A stretch of 64,000 nucleotides of DNA from Aphrocallistes beatrix (GCA_963281255.1 OY725491.1:2604001-2668000); one strand, 5' to 3'; positions 45,347 to 57,389 are shown, counted from the first letter of the stretch. Numbers and translations: made by a program. Notes: generated by a model not told the origin, from the letters alone.

Positions 45347-45537
45347 TAGTTTCAGTATTTCTTATTCCGTGAGATGTTTCGAATTTATTTTGTTCTTGTT
45401 TCCAGCAGTAGTTTATATAGTAGTTTGTTTTCAGATGTTTGTTCTGGAAAACGTTTGTAGAATAATTATTCATATTCCATAGTAGATATTCGCTGAATTC
45501 CATTTAGATCACATACTTAAGTATCATCATTTTAATA

Positions 45538-45918
45538 CGTCATGGATGTCATGGATATATTTAGACAATTCGATTCTTTACGCATCTCAATCACTCTTCG
45601 AAAACGTTTGTATTCTAATAATATTCTAGCAGTTATTCGCCAGCTTCCAATTAGATCATTTAAACGTCATGGATGTCATGGATATATTTAGACAATTCGA
45701 TTCTTTACGCATCTCAATCACTCTTCGAAAACGTTTGTATTCTAATAATATTCTAGCAGTTATTCGCCAGCTTCCAATTAGATCATTTAAACGTCATGGA
45801 TGTCATGGATATATTTAGACAATTCGATTCTTTACGCATCTCAATCACTTTTCGAAAACATTTGTATTCTAATAATATTCTAGCAGTTATTCGCCAACTT
45901 CATTTTAATACCACAGAT
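45538..45918. repeat. Tandem repeat, 3 x 127 bp
   Basis: Three nearly identical units begin CGTCATGGATGTCATGGATA at 45538, 45665 and 45792. They differ by only a few bases, so expansion is recent. They sit inside the Harbinger element upstream of the Myb-like gene, where they could hold its promoter or binding sites. Confidence 0.9.
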
Positions 45919-46149
45919 AGAACTGACAAAACACTCCTAGCGCGTCAATGATTCATACAACAGAAATAAAAACTGCCTACAAGCTTTTATATTAATTTAT
46001 AGACCGACGAAACACGATTTACAAAATAATTTCAGAGTTAAGTCAACCCCAGACATGACTTAAGTTATAAACTAAATATTTGCTTAAGTTTAAGCAAATA
46101 CTTAGTTTTTGCTAAAAAATATTACTAACTAATTTTCTAAGTTCTTTTG

Positions 46150-46640
46150 TTTTAGAGAGAGAGAGAATGAAGAATCGAATGAAGAATCTAGTCATTGAAT
46201 GAAATAAAATGATTTGAATGATCTTTAATTTCATTTAAATTAATTGATTTGAATTGAATTGAATTGATTATAATTGAATTGAAATGATTATAATTGATTC
46301 AAGTTATCTGATTTGATTTATATTTGAATGACCGTATATACTCAAATAGTTGCCGGCCCTCGAATAATCGCCCCCCAAAAAGAGGGTTCTAAATTTCTTG
46401 GTTCACTCGTGCGGTTATATTCATCTAAAGCTCTCTTGCATATGTATTGTGAAACATTTATTTTTCTTCAGGGGCTAAATACTAAATGGAGCTAAAAATT
46501 ATACTATAAAGTATCTGAATAAATTAAATGATTTAAATGATCTGAAATGATTTGAATTTAATTGAAATTGAGTTGAATTGAATTATTAAAATGAATGAGC
46601 TGAACGATTTGAATAAGCGCAAATGATTGAATTGATTGAT
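46150..46640. repeat. AT-rich degenerate GATTTGAATTGAATT satellite
   Basis: Low-complexity runs of GAATTGAATTGATT-like pentamers and hexamers at 46190-46320 and 46500-46630. No gene. Confidence 0.6.
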
Positions 46641-46721
46641 CTGATGTGTATGTTGTAAATGATCAGATGCAATATTACAAAAAAATAATTCAAATCATTG
46701 AATTTTACACAACCTCGCCTA

Positions 46722-47334
46722 CAGTATGTCAAGAAATTGATGATCCCTTCCTGTGTGATGACTTTTTTCCAAATTTGAATTGTATAAACATTAATCTTAA
46801 TGATAAAAAAATCCTAAAAGACAAATAGTATCTGGCAAATATTAAATGTTAAACACCAGAAAATACTCTGTCTCCTGAATTTAACATAAAAATAGAAAGT
46901 GGCTCTGTTCTGGTTTGGAAATGCTTCTAGCCAAGTTCGTAACCATCCTCCAGTAAGATGGATGCGGCCACAGTTTATCACTTTCGTTATAAGATTCGTT
47001 ACAATACAACATTAATTTGTTTCAGATTAATTGTATATGGCTAGGATACAATTCTGAATTGTTATCAATAGAAAATCTCAAAGCTATATTATCAAGGGGG
47101 AGTCAAAGATGTGGAACCAGCAACCAATACAAATTCCCTCATTAAAAAAGACAATTATGGTTGATCTCTGATATTACCTGGTTTCCGTAGTTTGACGTCT
47201 GAAATGCCACCGAGAATAAAAAATGGTTCGATTTCAAATGAAAACACTAAGAAAACAAAGATATCTTGCTTTTGTAACTTTAGTTACTTGAAATGAAGCT
47301 ATTATCTAGGCATCATCAATTTCTTGACATACTG
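46722..47334. mobile_element. Tc1/mariner-type element remnant, 613 bp
   Basis: The ends CAGTATGTCAAGAAATTGAT and the exact complement at 47334 are flanked by TA. The interior has a scrap of Tc1-like transposase (SGSVLVWKCF, about 46904-46930). It is an internally deleted copy. The ATG frame at 46646 crosses the left end and is not a gene. Confidence 0.75.
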
Positions 47335-47348
47335 TAATAAACAATATA

Positions 47349-48338
47349 CCGGGTGTCCCAAAATTATTGTAGTATTCGTTAGGATTATTTTAAAATATGT
47401 AAAAAGTGTCAGATTTAACCCATTATTTGCCAATATATCCTCCATTCAATTGGAGACACTTAGCAATACGGCCTAGCATCCCGGAAATTAAATTTTCAAG
47501 GATCGAGGGATCAATATCTCTCCAGGCAATTTTAAGATTTTCTGACAACTGCTTGAGAATAGTTGAGGGCGACACTCATTCAGCTTCTCCTGCAAAATAC
47601 TCCATAGCTTTTCTATTGGATTCAAATCCGGTGAGTTGCCAGGCCATTCCCCTTTGTCCCAGAAAGCGGGCATGTTGTTCTTGCACCAATCCTGTGCGCG
47701 ATTAGAGGTGTGTTGGAGCACCATCTTGCATAAAAATGGCGCGTGACATGTTTGGAAGTAATTTCCTGGTCACAATATCCCCTGTCTTCGTAGAACGGGA
47801 TATCGCAGATCGACAGGATTTCTCCAACACCTCTTCCACATAGTATTGAGAGGTTACCATTTGTTTAGAAGGAGCGAAATGCAATTCTGAGAGAGCACGG
47901 TAGCTCATAATTTCCCAGACCATGACTTTAAGGGGGTTTTTAATAATTTCACGAGGTGGAACTTTAGAGCTATCAGTGGCCCAAACTCTATCATTTTGGA
48001 CTGAACTGGGATGGAACCAACGCTGAATCGTTTTGAGAGGTTTATCACAACACTTGGCAACATCTTTCTGCACCATCCACCGATTATCATGCCGATGGCT
48101 CTGCTATGAAGTGATTCTGGTGAATTTTTGAAATCCATAGTGAATTAATCAAACTTCGATGATAAAATCCTCAATATGGATAAATTCACTCTATCATATT
48201 ACAAGGTTCAATAAAAAATCAATCGTTAATTAATACATGTACTTATCCGAGGAAAAGTAAGTGAATTGAGAGTAAACTCGGTATACAATAAGCGGATATA
48301 GACAAATATGCTATACGACAATAATTTTGGGTTTCGAT
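47349..48338 (-). mobile_element. IS630/mariner-type element with DD37E-like transposase, broken
   Basis: The left end CCGGGTGTCCCAAAATTATT is preceded by TA. The right end is eroded (ATAATTTTGGG near 48320). On the minus strand the pieces are a helix-turn-helix N-terminus (QKDVAKCCDKPLKTIQRWF), VMVWEIMSYRALSELHF, IFMQDGAPTHL (47734-47702) and WPGNSPDLNPIEKLWSILQ (47643-47587). Counting across the shift, about 37 residues separate the second D from the E. A DD37E element related to ITmD37E families is likely. About four frameshifts. Confidence 0.75.
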
Positions 48339-48342
48339 ACAG

Positions 48343-48795
48343 TTGAAAAATATGTAGAAATTTCCATCGGAATGTACTTACATTCCTGCGTTGCCAGGGA
48401 AGCGAAATCTTACTAACTTGGGCTATATCTCAATAACTGTAAGTGCTAAATACCAATAAATGATGTCATATGATAAGTAGTAGGCGACTTCCTATTTAAT
48501 AAAATATATTATTCGCCTAAATATTATAGTTTTAATTATGGAACAGTAGGATCACTTTTTTATTAGCGTTTTGCACTCATTTTATTTGTGTTTTGCACTC
48601 ATAGTTATTGCGATATAGCCCAAGTTAGTCAGATTACATTTCCCAAGCTCATGCGTTGCTTGGGAAATGTAATTTGACTAACTTGGGCATTATCTCAATA
48701 ACTATGAGTGCAAAACACAAATAAAATGAGTGTAAAACGCTAATAAAAAAAGTGTTCGTACATTCCAATGAAATTTCCACATATTTTTCAACAAC
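48343..48795. repeat. Foldback element with nested palindromes
   Basis: The outer arms GTTGAAAAATATGTAGAAAT and the complement near 48795 enclose a second perfect palindrome (TTACATTTCCCAAGC about 48633 and GCTTGGGAAATGTAA about 48657), and the segment AACTTGGGCTATATCTCAAT occurs on both sides. Non-coding. Confidence 0.65.
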
Positions 48796-48799
48796 TGGT

Positions 48800-49553
48800 C
48801 CAAAATGAGATTTCCTACGCTAAATAGACATTAATATTGTTGTTATGACTGCGCTATATAATGATTAATGCACACATTTTAACTCGATAAACTGAGGAGT
48901 TGGAGTAGGAACATGTTTAGATTCGAGTAACTACTATAATATGTAGAGTTCTCAGAACTTGTCTGCACACTTTGACCTAAGCGAGGGATATTTTTATATT
49001 AATCAGATTAATCTATCTGCTAAAGGGATTAAAATTACCCACAAGTGACTAACTCTATATAATTCGGATAAAAGTATAGAATGCGTCCCTAATAGGCTAC
49101 AGTTCGTTAAACTAGGATAGATCATATAAACACAAATCAATATAAATTGTAGAGGTGACTTAAGAATGACACTTTTCGGTGTACAGGCGATATTTGATAT
49201 AGTGATAGTGGCAGAGGAGGGAATTTTGGGTCGAATTATCACTATGTCTGATGTATCACTATATCCAATAAAATTAGTATGGAATGTCCTCAACTGGGGC
49301 AACTCAAACTCTAAAGAATTATCACTATATCCAATATTATTATTCTATAAAATATGACTACATCCAATAGGCATCTATTGACTATACTACTAATAAAATG
49401 ATTCATGATTAATTTGTCCAGTTGTTATAAAATTTTTAGAGTAGGGGAATAGAATTGTGGAAACATTAAAAAAAGGAATCAATACAAAGTTTGGAAACCA
49501 CTCAATAATATGTCATATTCTAGTAATAACAAACATAAAAGTAAGAATATTAC
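48800..49553. other. No gene seen
   Basis: AT-rich. The frames at 49003-49302 (-) and 49166-49357 (+) overlap and show no family resemblance. This may be an intron of the ankyrin gene next to it. Confidence 0.4.
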
Positions 49554-49831
49554 CTTAATACATCCACATTCATCAGAAAGCATAACAGGTAACATATTTT
49601 CATCATCTTTTAATTGGATGAGATACTTCCATTTTTCATCTCCGTTAATTCCCTCCATTAAAAATTGGGACATTGCTCGAATACATTCAGTTTTATTTAA
49701 TTTTGCAGCCAAATGTAAAGCATTATATCCACAATATTTACAATCAATAATACTACTTGTAGCATTTTCTAACAAAATTCTCGTTGCTATTGGCGAACCA
49801 ACAGTTATAGCTAGATGTAATGGAGTCAAAC
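49554..49831 (-). CDS. Ankyrin-repeat exon of a minus-strand host gene
   Basis: Exon of 278 bases from acceptor ATGTTTCAG (ends 49832) to donor GTAATA (49553-49548). The frame is open throughout. It encodes GLTPLHLAITVGSPIATRIL followed by GYNALHLAAKLNKTECIRAM, two ankyrin repeats with the canonical TPLHLA and ALHLAA cores. A less regular acidic segment ending DECGCIK follows. It enters after one carried base and leaves in phase 0. The flanking exons were not found, so the protein cannot be named. Ankyrin repeats mediate protein binding. The + strand frame at 49510-49872 is its shadow. Confidence 0.8.
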
Positions 49832-49989
49832 CTGAAACATTGGAACTGTTCCAAAAGTCGATTCCTATATAAAAGGGAATCGATAATTAGATTCACTTGG
49901 AAACACAAATATTATTTTCATAATATACTATCTAAACGGTCAATAATAGTTTTAAAATCTGAATCAATTATAAATATATTTCAACAAAT

Positions 49990-51160
49990 AATATAAATGT
50001 CAAATTATGCTGATTTTCGAGTATTGGACAAATTACTAAATATGGCAATTATTCAACAACTCGAAAAATATCTAATTCAGAAGTACAAATTGTATTGTCA
50101 GCTAAAGGGAAGTAGGTTGTTGCATATTACTATATTAGATCAAATAAATTTTTTTCGTATTAACTGGTCCTGAACTTTCTGTGCGAAAATCATACGGTAA
50201 TAATGTTAAAAGTGTGCTTAAAACAGGTCAGAAAATCAGAATAATTTGGCTTAAATATAGCTATTGCGGGCAATAGCATGATGACTACTCCTAATTTTGA
50301 CAACGGATATGGGCACTTTGATTCATGTTTATATATGTTGTTAATATATTCTTTGACGTATAATGCATATTTTTCGATATTTATTTTACTACTTATTATC
50401 ACGAGTTTATCTTATCCCTGGTTTCAACCAGTGAAATGCCTTGTATTTAGGCTATGATACCAGGTATTTTTAACAACTTATATTACAAATTTCTGAAACC
50501 TAAATTAAAATTTTAATACTCGTATTACTAGTTATATCTACGTAGAATTACACACAAAGTTGCCCTTAACAACACTGTAAACATCAATGCTGTTTCAATT
50601 CCTACACATTAGGATTAGAAATTGATTAATACGTCTTAATCGATAAATAATATTACAATATAGGGTAAATTGGGTAAAATTCCAAATTTTCACAATTCTA
50701 GACTCTTTCGACCTCAAAATCATATATACAGAGCGTCAATTAAGTTATAGTATTACAAGCTTCAGTAAGTTTAAAATTTCTTATAATACTTGTATAGTAT
50801 GGTTTTAAGAGATTGCAATTTGAATAGTTTCAAAAGGTTTTTCGAATTTGAGAATGGGAGGTGTTTTGCAGTATGGTGATTTTTGAGAACAAAAATGCGT
50901 CTTGCAAGGCGAAAATCGCGAATCAGGGTCAAATGTTTTTCAAATTATATCCCTAAAAATTCTAAGAAAATTAACTCCTACCATAGCCTATTGCATATAA
51001 GGCCTCATAGCAACTTGACGATTTTGGACTAGGGATGCAGTAGAAGAAGGTTGAACTAATACATTGACCGTCTGAAATCATTAACCAAGCACAATAGAGC
51101 TTAGGAATGTATTACTAACATATATAAATATGGTGTTAAAGTACCTATATCTTTAAAATA
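49990..51160. repeat. Two rearranged halves of the CATAG foldback family
   Basis: About 49990-50455 matches the right half of the 40441-41494 element (ends TTTAGGCTATG). About 50982-51160 matches the left arm start (CATAGCCTATTGCATATAAG). They are in inside-out order with 530 bases of AT-rich sequence between them, in which nothing was seen. Confidence 0.55.
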
Positions 51161-51731
51161 TTAATTTTCACACCATTTACTAATAAAAGGAGAATTAGGT
51201 TGAAATTTAAATCATAACAAGTGATATTCTAGATATGTAAATGACAAATTATAGGAATTTATTGAACACCCTGTATGTATGCGGTTGAATATTGTACTTA
51301 TCTTAATGGCAACAGCGGGGAGAGCCAATTAGTTTTGCCTTTTATAAAACTCAATATTAGAGTCTTTTAATATATTTAATGCACTCAGATGCCCGAACGT
51401 CGAAAAAGGTGTCACTCGAGAGGATGCAAACATGTTTTGAGATGAATGAACTTTTTTTTCAAATTCCAATGTTGCTATAGCGTTGCTAGGGTGTCAAAGT
51501 ACCTCAATGATCACCATGAATCTGATAATGGTATAATAATTCAGATAGATAGCATACCCAAAAATTTATTTAGATAATCATCTCTACCTTTCCTCAATCA
51601 CTGGAATCCATGTTACTCTCGGAATATTCTCCTTTATTAGGATTTGTATTACACACAGTTTCCAGAGAGCATACTGGAGCGATATTTTTATGTAACAAGG
51701 ATACAATATTTGTTATTTCGATCTATCTATA

Positions 51732-53746
51732 TATGTTACAGTCAATGTATAAAATCAGTCAATTTGTAAATTGACCGAAATTTCCAGTCAATTTATAAAT
51801 TGACTGATTCACTTGACAAATTGACAAATTGACTAGAATTTTCAGGCAATTTACAAATTGACTGAATCATTGGTTAATTTATTTGACAGATTGACTGAAT
51901 CATGAATTGAATTTATTGATATCAATATATTGCATTAACAGCTTATGACAACATTATGTTGAGTCCATAACGTTTACATATCGTTCCCATTCAGATCTTG
52001 TTGGGGCAAGTCATGCTGGCGTGACACTTACTATTACATTTAAGTCCAGCCTTGAAACATTTGCATTGTTTGCCACTTTGTGTGCAATTACACTTGGAAA
52101 ATCCTTGTCCACCACACTTAGACCCTTGTTGAACAGCTTGTCGCAGACCTATTTCTTTGTCTGTGTAGAAATCGTTCACACTGTACAGCGGATGGGGACA
52201 CAAATCAAATTGATTTCGGCTGTAAGATCCTTTCAGGATTCCTGCACGGACTGCTATACGGTACATGTCATTTTCATTTCTGTCTAGAATTACACACATG
52301 ATGTTTCGAGGATCACTTCTACCGCGTTCCACTAAAGGGATTGGAATAACTACATTGTCTCCAGAGTTTCCAGCAACCTGCTCAAGACGACTCCGTTTCA
52401 ACATGCGTTCTGCCTGAGCTATCTGTCCATCAGCTGCTCTCTTACGGTTGAGCTGAATGTTGTCATGCCGTATTTGGATTGCGGTTTCCTGAGACGAATG
52501 AGCAGATGAAGATGTGGGAGAAGTAGCATCTGAGGGATCAGGTGACGTGTCTTCTTGTGTAGGGAAATTTGGAAAAACTGGGGTCCGGTCACCTGAAGAG
52601 ACTTGAGAGGGGTCAAATTGCTGATAAGCAATCATCAGATCGTCTTCGCACACAAGGCGTTCTAAGAATTCACTTGGAAGGGATGCTGAACGTAGTCCAA
52701 CTTGTGCATCACGTCCAAACAGGGCCTTGAAAGGGGGTTGTTTAATTCCAGAATGGTAACTATTGTTCTTCAGCTGCACGTTTGGAAGTCAAAGGGCGTA
52801 ATACGCAGTGCTTTGTTAAGTGGTCTTGATAAACCATAATCCAGCGATACGATCCTTTGCACATAGACTGCATGTCAATGAGGTCAATCTGAACACGGGA
52901 ACCATAGTCTTTGGACAGAATTGGCTTCACAATAACACCCTTGGTAGTGGCACACTTACGTTTCTGTTGACATTGAACACATAGAGATTTGTAGAGCTCA
53001 ATGGAGTCACGAGTGATGTTTGCATATTTGTTCAAAGCTTTAGTCATCTTGTCTCGACCGCCATGGCCGCATGCAACATTTAATGATGTCGAACATATCA
53101 TCTATGTGAGCAAAGTAAACAAGTTCTTGGGAGCCTCCACTTTGCTTTCGAATTAACTTCTCAACATCACCACACTGAAGAATTTCGTACCTGTTAAATA
53201 TATAAAATATGTCAACTAATCGATGCCAGAGCCATGAATCGGGTTCTAAATGTGGAACCAATAATTATTGTTCACATACCTGCCAAGGATATAGTACTGC
53301 CTGTTAGACTTCTTTGCGGTGGCAGATGCAACTTTGATTTCTTCAAGCAACAAAAAATACTCGTCTTTTGTCATCAACAATGATTTTGTATCAAAGCTTT
53401 TTCGTTTCAACATCTCCTAACGGAAAGCAAGTTCTATAGTGTCCGCCATCTCAAAGAGTTATAAGGATTTCATATAGCATTGCCTTATATAGTCTTTGAT
53501 TGGTTGTTGTTATTAAGAACACACTACTTTCAGTCAGGTTTCTCATATACATTATCTATTGATTCTATTCATAAGTTATTCAGTCAATCTGTCAAATAAA
53601 TTAACCAATGATTCAGTCAATTTGTAAATTGCCTGAAAATTCTAGTCAATTTGTAAATTGCCTAAGTGAATCAGTCAATTTATAAATTGACTGGAAATTT
53701 CAGTCAATTTACAAATTGACTGATTTTACACATTGACTGTAACATA
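51732..53746 (-). mobile_element. Ginger-like DNA transposon (integrase type), broken
   Basis: Terminal inverted repeats of about 172 bp begin TATGTTACAGTCAATG and are flanked by CTATA (51727-51731 and 53747-53751). Each arm consists of about six inverted CAGTCAATTTRTAAATTGACTG-like subunits. On the minus strand there is a first exon (53450-53282, QYYILGR before a GTATGT donor). After a short intron come the integrase zinc-binding and core segments (FAHIDDMFDIIKC, ACGHGGRDKM, LCVQCQQKRKC, RVQIDLIDMQSMCKGSYRWI, VYQDHLTKHC). The tail (51991-52110) is cysteine-rich. Ginger elements are DNA transposons with integrase-derived transposase and TGT ends. The copy has a few coding breaks and lacks part of the core. 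Confidence 0.8.
51991..52779 (-). pseudogene. Ginger-like transposase, C-terminal part with CXC-type tail
   Basis: A 262-codon open frame, the largest surviving piece. It starts in the end of the integrase region (YHSGIKQPPFKALFGRDAQV, typical of the KRBA2-like integrase group). It passes through a serine-rich and basic linker, and a chromo-like or SH3-like stretch (MCVILDRNENDMYRIAVRAG). It ends in a cysteine-dense tail (KCNCTQSGKQCKCFKAGLKC, then NSKCH) resembling the tesmin/CXC DNA-binding motif. This tail probably contacts the terminal subrepeats, which is inference. The start codon position is arbitrary because the frame is a fragment. Confidence 0.75.
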
Positions 53747-53865
53747 CTATACATACAACTATGTAATTATGAAAAAAGCATATCTTTTAAAAATACACTT
53801 TCAAAACGGCTCAGAAAAGGGGAAAGCGACGTGATGAAGAAAAGTTATAAGAGAAGCTCTAACAT

Positions 53866-54463
53866 ACAGGGTGCGTCAAAAGTTCTGCAACAAATTTTGT
53901 TGGTGTATTATACTTACACAAGTGAGTCTAACATCTGACATTTCGCTTTTCTCTAAAATTATATTGATTATTTTAATTATTTTGCAATCCAATCGCTTGT
54001 CTTACCAAATATATTTGCTAAGGTGTATCATAAATGTTTGTGTGTCTAGAAAAAAGATAAAAATCAAACGAAAAAAAACTCGAATGCTAGGTACATTCTA
54101 TGACTATACTTTAACAATTGTTCTTCTTATTGATGATCACTGGTATATAAACCAAAAGAAATAGTAATATATTAGTAGTTTGAATTAATAACTAATTTAG
54201 GAGGATAAAAATATTTTTACTCAGGAAAAAATAGTTATTTTCGAACTTGACATTTTTGAAATCAGATTATTGGAGTCCCGGGTATATAAGATTTCAAAAA
54301 TTTTTATAAAAAATATTTTGTGTAATGAATAGTGTTCATTTCTAAACTAGAAGAGTGCTAGATTCCATAGATGCAAACCGATTTAAAGTTAAACTAAATT
54401 ATCTTGGTCAAATCAATTAAGTAAAATTTATTGTTGCGACTTCTGGCGCACCCTGTATATCTT
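53866..54463. mobile_element. Mariner-type MITE, family A, copy 3
   Basis: The ends CAGGGTGCGTCAAAAGTTCT and the complement CTTCTGGCGCACCCTG are flanked by TA. Internal AGGTACATTCTATGACTATA is shared with copies at 819 and 3770. The ATG frame at 53871 is accidental. Confidence 0.8.
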
Positions 54464-55741
54464 ATGATATTTATTCATATAGCTGTTTAATGGGATACTC
54501 TTCAATGAACGCACCTACGTAATAAAGTCAACGTATTTAAAGGTATGTACATAGGAAATAATTCGAGAGTACCTATATGATATGCCTTTTTATCAAGGGC
54601 GCCAATTGTAGACTATCAAGGAGGTAAATAGACAGTTGCATATAAAAAATTATTTAATGTAGGTTGTAATTCCATTGCAAAATTGTGCATTGTGTATTTT
54701 GTAATTTTAAGGACAACAAAGATATTTAAAAGTTGCATATAACTGCGTTGTGACAGCTATGATGGCATTGATACACTACTCGGACAAAAGTATTCGACCA
54801 TCACGAAAATACTATTAAAAAGGATATATTCACAAAGGAATACGCACTGGAACTGTAAGAAATATTCGTTTTTTTTTTCAAATTCAGATAGTAAATAGTC
54901 GGATATCCTGTTTTTGAGGAAATTTAGATATCTTAGATGCAATTGGTAATTAGTCAAGGATTCAGAGAGTCACCAATATATTATTTACAACTTGACTGAT
55001 ATCGATGTGTATCAATTTTCAGAGATATTTGTGTAAGATACTCGCATTAAAATCCAGAATTTAAGTAAATGATGTGGAAGCTTAACTGTGGGGATATTCA
55101 ATAAGAATGATATCAGTTATGATTCTCTGAAATTATGACAGAGAGGATTAAAAAGTCGAAGTTTGGGATCATTTTCCTCGATGCCGCGATAGCTAGCATG
55201 CTACAACGCTTGTGATACAGAAATCTATTGTCAAGGTAGTTGTACAAGTGCAATGCGAAACCAATACCGTTCATAGCATAATATTTGTACCTAATTTGTA
55301 ACTAAAATAAGAAGTACGCATAGCATGGGTGATGATACATTAGATGCCTTATGTTTTCTAAGAAGTCACTTAAGGAAACTAAAGGACTAATTACAATACC
55401 TTAGCTCGTTTAGATTTATACTTCATGCATAATTGGGGCAAATAAGAAATTGGACCAAATTCAAATAGAAAGGCTGTTAAACGGATATCTGGATATCTGG
55501 CTAAGAAAATATTCGGTATCCGGATATATATATGTGAATGGCGAATCTTTCCAAACACCTCCATGAACTGTTGTTTGAGAAAAATTCCAAGCCTTACCCG
55601 AACTGAATGGATAGAAAAGGTTGTAAATACTTACCGCATTTTAGAATTTGTATATATGTCCTCGTAAATACATGAGATGTTTGCAATTGGTGAATAAAGT
55701 ATAATATCAATAAAAATAAAGGGTTGACCTGGGATTTTAGT
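54464..55741. other. No gene seen; one Tc1-type end
   Basis: CACTACTCGGACAAAAGTAT at about 54774 is a family B left end, without a recognisable right end. The rest is AT-rich with no coding signal. Confidence 0.45.
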
Positions 55742-55839
55742 ATGGATTTATACATCTTATATATTAAAACGCTAGGATTTTTTTTTTGCTTGTTTGTTTG
55801 TCCGAATTGATTGAAGAATTGGAAAGTCGTAGAGATATG

Positions 55840-56215
55840 TAAATTGGCATATAGGTGTCAAATGGTTTTGTACAGTAGAATTCTGAGATGATCCGTAGAA
55901 TCGTGAGATTTTGTTTCGCTTACTCAAGTGACCTTGTGTTTCAACCGGTTTCATCATAACTTGATAACCATTGACTAAATAGTGTCACAGGACACAATTT
56001 ACTTGGTAAAACCCCATATGGATGAATTTATTTTGCATTTATGGTCCATATGGGGTTTTACCATAGTAAATTGCGCCGCGTGCCACATTTGGTGGCGGTA
56101 GCTATCAAATTACGATTAAAGAGATTGAACTATAAGGCGATTTGAGTAAACGAAACAAAATCTCACGATTCTATGGGTGATCTCAGAATTCTACGCAACA
56201 AAATCATCCATGGAT
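55840..56215. repeat. Foldback MITE, about 150-bp arms
   Basis: Left arm from GTAGAATTCTGAGATGATCC to GGTAAAACCCCATATGG and right arm from CCATATGGGGTTTTACCATA to TCTCAGAATTCTAC, around a short ATGAATTTATTTTGC loop near 56035. Non-coding. Confidence 0.7.
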
Positions 56216-56499
56216 ATATAGTACTCTAACCGGAGAATAGTATTGGAAATCCTTACTATTTTCCAAAATAAATAGTTAGTTATAAATGGGTCTATTCATG
56301 AGTGGAATGTAACTAAACTGTTACAGATATTATAATTTTGATTTCAAATTCATATTCTACACATTCAAATTACTCAGGTTAGATGCCTTCTATTGGTATT
56401 TATCACCTGGGGCCATGGTCCCAATATATGCCCCTTCGAAGTATTATATGCGACCATCTGTTATTGCCATTTCATCAAAATATCAGGTGCCTCATGAGG

Positions 56500-57245
56500 A
56501 GCCACATACAAGGTGGCTCCTATAAGTTCAAGCTCTATTGCGCAAAAAGCTCAAACAATCTTGGTTATTATGGTCGTTAGAGATTGTAACTCGAAAATTG
56601 TCGTTGTTTTAAAAAGGTTTTTCGATTGCGATAGTTAAAACTATACTCTTGATGATTTTTGAAAAGAAAAATTGTGTCCTGACACGCAGTAAAAATAAAA
56701 AATCAGGCCCCACTGCTTTTGCTAAAGTCAATTACAATCGACAATCATAAAAATTTAGCATAATATACTTTGTGTTCACCATGAAACCATTCAAAAATCC
56801 ATTGAGTTCAGTTTTAGAGAGAAGGTCATTCATTATCGAGTTGAAATTAGATAAATTTGTACAAAATACCTAAAATGAGACTTTTCTTGACAACACCAAA
56901 TAATATGATCAAAATTGTTATCGATATACACATTTTTGAATATGTATACAAATAGGGGTACTGTAGGAAAATATTTGAGCAAATTTTCACAACTTAAGGA
57001 ATCTGAAGGGCTAATTTGAAAAGCAGTGGGGCAGAAATCGGGATTTTGGCTGCGTGTCCAGAAACAATTTTTTTTCATAATACTCAACATACTAAATATA
57101 GCTTCTGGTTTTGAAGTCGAAAATCTATTCAAGTTAACGGCAATATTCGCATTTCAATCTCCAACGACCATAATAACCAAGATTGTTTGAGCTTTAAAAA
57201 TCTTAAACTCAAGGGAGCTTTTATCGGAACTTAGGAGCCAACCTG
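56500..57245. repeat. Foldback element, about 230-bp arms
   Basis: AAACAATCTTGGTTATTATG (about 56552) is mirrored at about 57165, and further in GCAGTGGGGC (57023) mirrors GCCCCACTGC (56707). The outer limits lie near GGAGCCAC and GGAGCCAACC. The frame 56833-57132 (-) is part of the arm and not a gene. Confidence 0.6.
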
Positions 57246-57389
57246 TCTACCAGAGCTGGCATTATTCTGATCCGTATTGCTAGCTCTTGGTTTTAGGAGT
57301 ACAACCCTTGCATTCCTACAGCCTGAACCTTCTGCCATATAGACAACTGTAATATCTCCAGGTTTCTTTGTGTATCGATTATGAGGATC

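Larger units (their letters stand above)
42704..46115. mobile_element. PIF/Harbinger transposon with two genes
   Basis: The left end GGCCCTTATTCACTAAAC is at 42704, followed by an array of about ten TTTGCTTAACTTTAAGCAAA-type units. The transposase is on + (43181-44236) and a Myb/SANT-like partner on - (45346-44535), a divergent-end, convergent-gene layout typical of Harbinger. Right-side inverted units (GCTTAAGTTTAAGCAAATAC) lie at about 46050-46115, but the exact right terminus is eroded. A 3 x 127-bp repeat lies upstream of the partner gene. Confidence 0.85.
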
